This document shows, piece after piece, positions 54,092 to 59,228 of a DNA stretch of 59,228 nucleotides; the first letter of the stretch is position 1; each line of letters begins with the position of its first letter. The stretch covers positions 1-59,228 of the forward strand of contig QHBJ01000011.1 of assembly GCA_003243975.1 (NCBI GenBank), read 5' to 3'. The notes below the pieces were generated by a model. It was not told where the DNA came from. It saw nothing but the letters and a program-made list of their open reading frames with translations, and did not search any database. A program made the position numbers and the translations under genes. The stretch comes from Candidatus Meridianibacter frigidus. Lineage in GTDB: Bacteria; Vulcanimicrobiota; Vulcanimicrobiia; Vulcanimicrobiales; Vulcanimicrobiaceae.

Positions 54092-54643
54092 ATGAGCCAC
54101 CTTCTGACGTTGGGACATGGGACAGCGACGGTCGTCGAGCTCGCTGCCTTGATCCGCAATGCCGGAATCGAGCTCATTGTCGACGTCCGGACAGTGCCGA
54201 AAAGCCGCCGGCACCCTCAGTTCTGGCGGGAACAAATGGAAGTCTGGGTTCCAACGCTCAGTGGTAGCGCCTACACTTGGCAACCTCGACTTGGCGGCTT
54301 TCGCAAAGCGAACCCCGCGAGCAACAACGTCGCGCTCCGCCATCCCTCGTTTCGCGCGTACGCCGACTATATGGAAACCGACGACTTTGCTTCCGCCCTC
54401 GATGGCCTCTTGGCACAGGCGGCCGAGAAGCGCGTGGCGATTCTGTGCTCCGAAACGGTGTGGTGGCGTTGTCACCGGCGCCTGATCTCCGACGCAGCCG
54501 TCTTGTTGCATAGTGTCGACGTCCAGCACCTGATGCACGATGGAAAACTCCGACCGCACCTGTCAACCGCTGGGAGCCGGATTACGGTCGATGGTAAATT
54601 GCGCTACGATGTTTTGTTCACCGAGGAAGCTTCTACCGCGTGA
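54092..54643 (+). CDS. DUF488 family protein
   Basis: A protein of 183 residues. LLTLGHGTATVVELAALIRN, IVDVRTVPKSRRHPQFW and AILCSETVWWRCHRRLI are the hallmark segments of DUF488, with conserved Cys and His residues that may bind a metal or a base. The biochemical activity is not established. It overlaps the DNA glycosylase gene by GTGA, an arrangement that fits a DNA repair or damage role. Confidence 0.85.
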   Translation: MSHLLTLGHGTATVVELAALIRNAGIELIVDVRTVPKSRRHPQFWREQMEVWVPTLSGSAYTWQPRLGGFRKANPASNNVALRHPSFRAYADYMETDDFASALDGLLAQAAEKRVAILCSETVWWRCHRRLISDAAVLLHSVDVQHLMHDGKLRPHLSTAGSRITVDGKLRYDVLFTEEASTA

Positions 54644-55524
54644 GTTTACGCACCACGATCCGGCCCGTAACCCCCTATCGGCTGGATTTAACCGTCCAAG
54701 CTCTTCGTCGGGTGATCACCAACGTCGTTGACGTCGTTACGCCCGATGGAAAATATCTGCGGGCTTTCGCGAGTGATGATGGTGTGAACATCGTCGAAGT
54801 GCGCCAGACGCAGAACGATCTGTTGGAAGTGCACATAAAGGGACGACATGCTCTGGCTCGCTTAGAAACGGTCGCGAGGATGCTTGGAACCAGCGCGGAT
54901 TTGCGCGTCTGGAACGCTCGCGTGGCGATGTCCCCCTGGCTGGCGACGCTTGCACGAGATCTCCGCGGGGTAAAGCCTCCACGCTATCCTGATTTGTGGG
55001 AAGCATCGTGCAACGCCATTGTGTTCCAGCAGCTCAGCATTGTCGCAGCATCCACGATCATGCGCCGTTTTGTAGAACGATTTTCCGATCCGATCGAACA
55101 CGATGCCGTGAGGTTGCATCCATTTCCGGCGACCGCGAAGATTCTTGGCGCCAGCGATTCGAAGCTGCACGGTGTCGGCCTGAGCCGCCAAAAAGCGACG
55201 TATCTCAAAGACGTCGCGGCGGCCGTTACTTCACGCTCGATTACCTCTACAATAATCGAATCGTTATCTACAGATGATGCCCTTCGCGAGCTGCAAAAGA
55301 TCCGCGGCATCGGCCGTTGGGCGGCCGCCAATATCTTGTTGCGCGGCTTTGGGCGTCTCGATGTTTTTCCCCCGAGTGATTCCGGCGCCGCCAAAAGCAT
55401 CAAAATCCTTTCAGGCGATCCGAAAACCAATCTTGACGAGGTACTGTGCTCGTTGGGCGACGTGAGAGGAATGTTGTACTTCCATTTCCTTCTTGGCCGA
55501 CTTCGACGCCTGGATGGCTTGTGA
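54640..55524 (+). CDS. alkA: DNA-3-methyladenine glycosylase II (AlkA-type)
   Basis: A protein of 294 residues from GTG 54640. The N-terminal beta domain of AlkA covers about 1-100. The HhH-GPD part has NAIVFQQLS, a helix-hairpin-helix LQKIRGIGRWAAANILL near residue 215-231, and FPPSDSGAA with the catalytic Asp. AlkA-type enzymes remove alkylated bases in base-excision repair. Length is close to the E. coli enzyme (282). The only unusual point is the tight link to DUF488. Confidence 0.85.
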   Translation: MSLRTTIRPVTPYRLDLTVQALRRVITNVVDVVTPDGKYLRAFASDDGVNIVEVRQTQNDLLEVHIKGRHALARLETVARMLGTSADLRVWNARVAMSPWLATLARDLRGVKPPRYPDLWEASCNAIVFQQLSIVAASTIMRRFVERFSDPIEHDAVRLHPFPATAKILGASDSKLHGVGLSRQKATYLKDVAAAVTSRSITSTIIESLSTDDALRELQKIRGIGRWAAANILLRGFGRLDVFPPSDSGAAKSIKILSGDPKTNLDEVLCSLGDVRGMLYFHFLLGRLRRLDGL

Positions 55525-55526
55525 GG

Positions 55527-55895
55527 CTAGTTGCGTTCGAGGACGGCACGATGCATGTCTTTGTCCGCGACGGAATAAAAAAAATCGCGCCGATGCATCG
55601 CCCAAGCGATGCATGATCCTGCAAAGGCGACATCGGTATCGTGCCATGAATTGCCGACCAGCGTTCCCGCGCCCAGCCCCAAGCCGCAAAGCAACCACAC
55701 GATCGCGGCGAGCAAGAATGCTTGCGACGCGGTGCGGGGTCCCGCAGCGCGGTGTAGGACATCGAGGAGATCGAGAGCATAGACGAGCGCCGCACAACCG
55801 AAGAGGATCGCGTCGGGCCAGATAAGCCAAGCGACGCCGGCGCGCGCGATCGGCAGGACGATCGGGCGACCCTTCGGCCTCGATCTGGAATGCAA
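55527..55895 (-). CDS. Small polytopic membrane protein, unknown function
   Basis: A protein of 122 residues from a probable TTG 55895. After a basic N-terminus there are about three hydrophobic segments (AGVAWLIWPDAILFGCAALV, AFLLAAIVWLLCGLGLGAG and FAGSCIAWAM), then a polar tail. No family recognised. Its start lies four bases from a strong hairpin (55900-55923), and its stop is two bases from the convergent alkA stop. The composition supports a real gene, but the start is uncertain. Confidence 0.5.
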   Translation of the reverse strand: MHSRSRPKGRPIVLPIARAGVAWLIWPDAILFGCAALVYALDLLDVLHRAAGPRTASQAFLLAAIVWLLCGLGLGAGTLVGNSWHDTDVAFAGSCIAWAMHRRDFFYSVADKDMHRAVLERN

Positions 55896-55899
55896 CGAA

Positions 55900-55923
55900 A
55901 AGGCACCTGTTAGAAGGTGCCTT
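55900..55923. promoter_or_regulatory. Perfect 9-bp hairpin before the small membrane gene
   Basis: The stem AAGGCACCT (55900-55908) pairs with AGGTGCCTT (55915-55923) around a 6-base loop. Read on the minus strand it is followed by TT and resembles a weak terminator or an attenuator ending four bases before the TTG start. Read on the plus strand it lacks a T run. Confidence 0.4.
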
Positions 55924-55993
55924 CGCGCTTCTTGGTTGAGCTAGTCCGTCGTGGCTAGTGTACCACCACCACACGTACATCAACGTATCCGCA

Positions 55994-56310
55994 ATGAGGA
56001 AACCCGTGGCAAGAAAATTAGCTCCGGTGCATCCAGGCGAGATACTCTTAGAGGATTACATGAAACCTCTGGAGCTTTCGGCGACTCGCCTCGCGCTCGG
56101 TTGCATGTGCCCCCAAACCGCATCCTCGCTATCATTAAGCAACAGCGTGCAATCACGACGGACACCGCGCTGCGGCTCGCACGCTACTTCGGAAATACGT
56201 CCGCCGGCTTTTGGCTCAACCTGCAGCTTGACGAGGTCGCGCGGAAGCCGAAACGCTTTAATTCGATGGTTTGTGACGTGAGAGGAGCCCGATCGTGGCC
56301 AGCGCGGTGA
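55994..56310 (+). pseudogene. Frameshifted higA-like antitoxin gene
   Basis: From ATG 55994 the frame gives KLAPVHPGEILLEDYMKPL and ELSATRLAL, the opening of a HigA helix-turn-helix antitoxin. After 56098 the match continues in the next frame: LHVPPNRILAIIKQ, AITTDTALRLARYFG and FWLNLQ, up to the stop at 56308-56310. A single base appears to be missing near 56099. Joined, the parts give about 105 residues, the usual HigA length. No higB toxin is found on either side. The 3' end overlaps the cydA start by 16 bases. A sequencing error would restore the gene. Confidence 0.8.
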
Positions 56311-57653
56311 CCGCGGACCGCCTTCAGTTCGCCTTCACCATCATGTTCCATTATCTGTTCCCCATCGGAACCATGGGAATGGCACCGTTCATCGCATGGT
56401 ACACGGTCAAAGCGGCTCGTACCGGAGATCGCCGGTACGATCGCGCGGCTCAGTTTTGGGCGAGGATTTTCGCGATCAATTTCGTCGTCGGCGTCGTTAC
56501 TGGTATTCCCATGGAGTTCCAATTCGGGACCAATTGGGCGACCTTTTCCGCGCGCACCGGTGCGATCGTCGGTCAACCGCTGGCGATGGAAGGGATCTAC
56601 GCGTTTTTCCTGGAGTCGATCTTTTTGGGCATATTCCTGTATGGGCGCGGCTCCGTTTCACGGCGTTTGCACGCGCTCTCAGCCGTGCTCGTCTGGCTCG
56701 GCGCTTGGGTTTCCGGCTTCTTCATCACGGCCGCGAATGCATGGATGCAACATCCCGTTGGTTACTCGCTCGGGAGCGACGGACGAGTGCGGCTGGAAAG
56801 CCTACCGGCGGTATTGTTTTCGCCCTTCTTGTGGTGGCAGTACCTGCACGTCATGACGGGCGCCGTGGTTACCGGCGGCTTCCTGGTGGCCGGAGTCGGC
56901 GCGTATTACCTCCTGGCACGCCGCCAAGAAGCGTACGGTGAAATATTCGTGCGCAGCGGGGTGCTGGTCGCTTTCGTGTTTTCGGCGATTGCGGTCTTTC
57001 CAACTGGAGATCGCAATAGCGCTGAGGTAACGCGCTACCAGCCTGCTAAGCTCGCCGCCATGGAAGGGCTGTTTAAGTCGGAGCGCGGCGCGCCGCTTGC
57101 TATCATTGGCATGCCGGACGCGAAGAACCAAAGGCTGATCGACCCAGTTTTCGTTCCCGACGTGTTGAGTTTCCTCGCGTACGGCAACGTCCACGCAAAC
57201 GTCAAGGGGCTGGCGGAGTATCCGGCCGACGCGCGGCCGCCGGTCGAGGTGACGTACTACGCGTATCACATCATGGTTGGCCTCGGGACGATTTTTCTGG
57301 GGTTGGGTGCACTCGGCACGTGGCTGTTGTTGATGAAACGGCTGGACCGGAGTCGCTGGTTGCTGTGGCCCCTGATGCTGGCCATGCCGTTTCCCTACAT
57401 CGCCAACGAAGCGGGTTGGCTCGTGACCGAAGTCGGCCGTCAGCCGTGGATCGTATACGGCATGCTTCGAACCAGCGAATCGCCCTCGCCGACCGTGGCG
57501 GCAGGTGAAACGATCTTCACGACCATCGGCTTCGTCGGCATGTACTTCTTGCTCGGGCTCCTCTTCATGCTGCTCGTACTGCGCGAGATCAGCACCGGTC
57601 CGGACGGCGAATCGCACCACGCTCGTGCGGTTACGGGCGCGGCGCCGGGATGA
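56295..57653 (+). CDS. cydA: Cytochrome bd ubiquinol oxidase subunit I (cyanide-insensitive type)
   Basis: A protein of 452 residues from GTG 56295 with AGAGGAG upstream. RLQFAFTIMFHYLFPIG has haem-ligand His19; PLAMEGIYAFFLES carries the conserved Glu residues of the proton path, and NEAGWLVTEVGRQPWIVYG is the GRQPW signature. About nine helices. The Q loop is short, which is the CioA class. With subunit II it oxidises quinol and reduces oxygen to water without pumping protons. It overlaps cydB by four bases. Confidence 0.93.
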   Translation: MASAVTADRLQFAFTIMFHYLFPIGTMGMAPFIAWYTVKAARTGDRRYDRAAQFWARIFAINFVVGVVTGIPMEFQFGTNWATFSARTGAIVGQPLAMEGIYAFFLESIFLGIFLYGRGSVSRRLHALSAVLVWLGAWVSGFFITAANAWMQHPVGYSLGSDGRVRLESLPAVLFSPFLWWQYLHVMTGAVVTGGFLVAGVGAYYLLARRQEAYGEIFVRSGVLVAFVFSAIAVFPTGDRNSAEVTRYQPAKLAAMEGLFKSERGAPLAIIGMPDAKNQRLIDPVFVPDVLSFLAYGNVHANVKGLAEYPADARPPVEVTYYAYHIMVGLGTIFLGLGALGTWLLLMKRLDRSRWLLWPLMLAMPFPYIANEAGWLVTEVGRQPWIVYGMLRTSESPSPTVAAGETIFTTIGFVGMYFLLGLLFMLLVLREISTGPDGESHHARAVTGAAPG

Positions 57654-58633
57654 TCGCGCTCGCCTTCGTCCTTCTCGCGCTTATGCTGAGCGTCTATGTG
57701 CTCTTGGACGGCTACGATCTGGGCCTGGGCGCAATCCATCTCTTCGTTGCCCGCAACGACTCAGAACGCGCCGCGACGACGGCGAGCATTGGTCCGTTCT
57801 GGAATGGCAACGAAGTGTGGCTGATCGCGGCCGGCGGTACTCTCTTCGCGCTCTTTCCGCAAGTCTACGCGTCGGCTTTCAGCGGCTTCTACCTGCCGTT
57901 CATGATCGTGCTTTGGCTGCTCATGTTCCGTGGCATTGCGCTCGAACTGCGCGGCCACTTTCCAAGCGATCTGTGGCGCGGCTTCTTCGACGTGACCTTT
58001 GCGGCCGCGAGCGCGCTGCTGATCCTGTTGCTCGGCATTGCTCTTGGGAACGTCCTGCGCGGCGTCCCGCTCGACGCTGCGCACTACTTCGCCGGCACCT
58101 TCGGCTTTTTGCTGAACCCGTATGCCCTGAGCGTTGGTGTTCTCGCGGTGCTCGCGCTTTCGCAACATGGTGCCGCATGGGTTGCGACCCGCGTCGACGG
58201 TCTGCCGGCCGACCGTTCGCTGGCAGCGCTGCGCGTACTGTCGCCGCTCGTTCTGGGGGTCGCGAGCGTGCTCACCTTCGCGACCTTCCGCGTACACTCG
58301 CCGCTACCGAGTTTCCGCGCGATGCCATTGATCGCGCTCGCTCCGATCGCGTCGACCGCGGGCCTCATCGGCGTCTTCTTCTTTCGCGTCACCGGCTCAC
58401 CACGACGCCTCTTCGACGCATCGACGCTGTTCTTGGCCGGAATGCTAGCCTCAGCGGCGGTGACGCTATATCCGTATCTATTGCCGGGCTATCCGTCGGC
58501 GGAAAGCGGCTTGACGGCGTACAGCAACCCACCGTCGCCCACTGCCCTCGGCACAACGTTGACGGTCGTGATCGTGGGCCTCGTTGTCGTTGCCGGATAC
58601 CGAGCCTTCGTCGTCAAGCGATTGTCGCGTTAG
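57650..58633 (+). CDS. cydB: Cytochrome bd ubiquinol oxidase subunit II
   Basis: A protein of 327 residues from ATG 57650. VLLDGYDLGLGAIH and GPFWNGNEVWLIAAGGTLFALFP are the family signatures, with about eight helices. The protein stabilises subunit I and is part of the quinol oxidase complex in the inner membrane. Length is at the short end of normal (327 against about 335-380). No cydX-type small gene or cydCD transporter genes follow in the window. Confidence 0.92.
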   Translation: MIALAFVLLALMLSVYVLLDGYDLGLGAIHLFVARNDSERAATTASIGPFWNGNEVWLIAAGGTLFALFPQVYASAFSGFYLPFMIVLWLLMFRGIALELRGHFPSDLWRGFFDVTFAAASALLILLLGIALGNVLRGVPLDAAHYFAGTFGFLLNPYALSVGVLAVLALSQHGAAWVATRVDGLPADRSLAALRVLSPLVLGVASVLTFATFRVHSPLPSFRAMPLIALAPIASTAGLIGVFFFRVTGSPRRLFDASTLFLAGMLASAAVTLYPYLLPGYPSAESGLTAYSNPPSPTALGTTLTVVIVGLVVVAGYRAFVVKRLSR

Positions 58634-58870
58634 GTCCACCCGGCCCAACATTGAAGGGCGTCCGCATCCTCGGATTGGAACTTTCCGGGCGCCTTAAACG
58701 TCGCCGGATCTCGCTTGCGGTGGCCCTCAAGCAAATCTTCAACCAAATCCGCCGGACTGTTTGCAAGTGAACCATTGGGCCGGACGTGAGAGTGCCACGC
58801 GACACGCAAAAAGTCGTACGCGGAACGTTCTAATGCAAGATGGATACAAGCTAGTCTTTGACGCGAAGCC
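58634..58870. other. Intergenic stretch right of cydB
   Basis: About 240 bases. Frames here are short, without ribosome sites or recognisable domains. It ends where the left arm of an inverted repeat begins. Confidence 0.4.
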
Positions 58871-58890
58871 GCCCGGTAGTGGTCTCTTTT
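58871..58890. repeat. Left arm of a 20-bp inverted repeat
   Basis: GCCCGGTAGTGGTCTCTTTT is the reverse complement of 59198-59217 with one mismatch (19 of 20). The two arms enclose a 50-residue gene. The TAGTGGTC(C/T)CTTTT core resembles terminal sequences of IS21-like elements, but no transposase lies in the window. Confidence 0.6.
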
Positions 58891-58909
58891 CAGCCCCGGT
58901 CAGCCCAGG

Positions 58910-59062
58910 TCAGCACCGACCCCGGTTTAGCGCGCTGCCGAGGGCTGCGCCAAGGGCGACCCCAATGGCTATGCCGATAGCGATATTGTGCATAGCGGCC
59001 CCGGCGCCAGCGCCGATAGCAATGCCGAGGCCAATATAGTTGCTAGTCCGGAAGCGGTTCAT
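58910..59062 (-). CDS. Glycine-zipper small membrane protein
   Basis: A protein of 50 residues from ATG 59062, with GGAGAA about 13 bases upstream. After RFRTSNYIG the chain is a run of GxxxG and GAxxG type repeats (GIAIGAGAGAA, GIAIGVALGAALG) and ends in NRGRC. Small Gly-zipper proteins of this form are widespread and insert in membranes; their role is unknown. It lies inside the inverted repeat. The opposite-strand frame over the same bases is Pro/Ala rich and is taken as a shadow. Confidence 0.6.
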   Translation of the reverse strand: MNRFRTSNYIGLGIAIGAGAGAAMHNIAIGIAIGVALGAALGSALNRGRC

Positions 59063-59197
59063 GACAGCGCGAGGTTCTCCTTAGGCCGCTAGGCCGCCTC
59101 GCATGAGGTCCGGCAGGTTCGCCAGGTCGTAAAGCGTCAAATGCGATCCGTCAGCCCCGCCTTAATTGCCGGCGCCGTCTTGATTGTCAAATGCTTC

Positions 59198-59217
59198 AAA
59201 AGGGACCACTACCGGGC
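59198..59217. repeat. Right arm of the 20-bp inverted repeat
   Basis: Pairs with 58871-58890 (19 of 20). It is preceded by TTGATTGTCAAATGCTTC and followed by a GC-rich run to the window edge. It may be the end of a mobile element that continues beyond the window or a relic of one. Confidence 0.6.
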
Positions 59218-59228
59218 CGCCCGGGGGC

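Noticed and set aside
57505-58770. A 421-codon open frame overlapping cydB in another frame
   Set aside because: It is Arg-rich, shares no motif with known proteins and lies over a clear cydB; typical of a shadow frame in GC-rich DNA.
1-59228. CRISPR arrays, tRNA or rRNA genes
   Set aside because: No regularly spaced repeats, cloverleaf-like segments or rRNA-like sequence were noticed.

Overview
The window looks like one contiguous bacterial chromosome segment with moderately high GC, very tight gene packing and frequent GTG and TTG starts. No tRNA, rRNA, CRISPR array or intact transposon was seen. A diderm (outer-membrane) bacterium is suggested by an LpxA-like sugar acyltransferase, an ADP-heptose-type GT9 glycosyltransferase, lipoproteins and many exported proteins. 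The phylum cannot be fixed from this sequence alone.

About 0.3-47.2 kb is a large envelope or exopolysaccharide locus. At its left end is a three-part acylation module: a 57-residue membrane microprotein ending in FFYGNF (275-448), an SGNH hydrolase-like protein (450-1466) and a short MBOAT acyltransferase (1456-2667). This resembles DltX, DltD and DltB. Two small exported proteins of unrecognised families follow. The rest of the locus holds sugar-nucleotide enzymes (UDP-glucose dehydrogenase, UDP-glucuronate decarboxylase, a Gfo/Idh/MocA dehydrogenase, a DegT aminotransferase, an LpxA-like acyltransferase and an SDR), seven glycosyltransferases (five GT2, one GT4, one GT9), five SAM methyltransferases, and large polytopic membrane proteins. 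Four of the polytopic proteins share an early HD motif and a C-terminal beta domain and look like GT-C-type transferases.

The most unusual content is a family of five exported proteins of about 600 residues (18403-20208, 20208-22004, 28749-30563, 30560-32416, 45403-47199). Each fuses an N-terminal NHL-type beta-propeller to a C-terminal SGNH-like domain. They are embedded in sugar-nucleotide, methyltransferase and beta-hexosaminidase operons. Two further families of small exported proteins each occur twice beside these genes (2664/17920 and 3172/28225). Together with the MBOAT module, this could be a multi-component system that decorates, binds or trims an acylated surface glycan. That reading is inference.

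About 47.3-59.2 kb is different in character. It holds an orphan histidine kinase with a poor C-terminus, an SRPBCC protein, a cytochrome b/molybdopterin oxidoreductase fusion, a dienelactone-hydrolase-like protein, small stress-type genes (TUDOR-like DUF2945, FNR-like flavoprotein, hemerythrin), DUF488 with an AlkA-type DNA glycosylase, a frameshifted higA-like antitoxin, and a cytochrome bd oxidase pair. At the right edge a 50-residue glycine-zipper protein lies inside a 20-bp inverted repeat.
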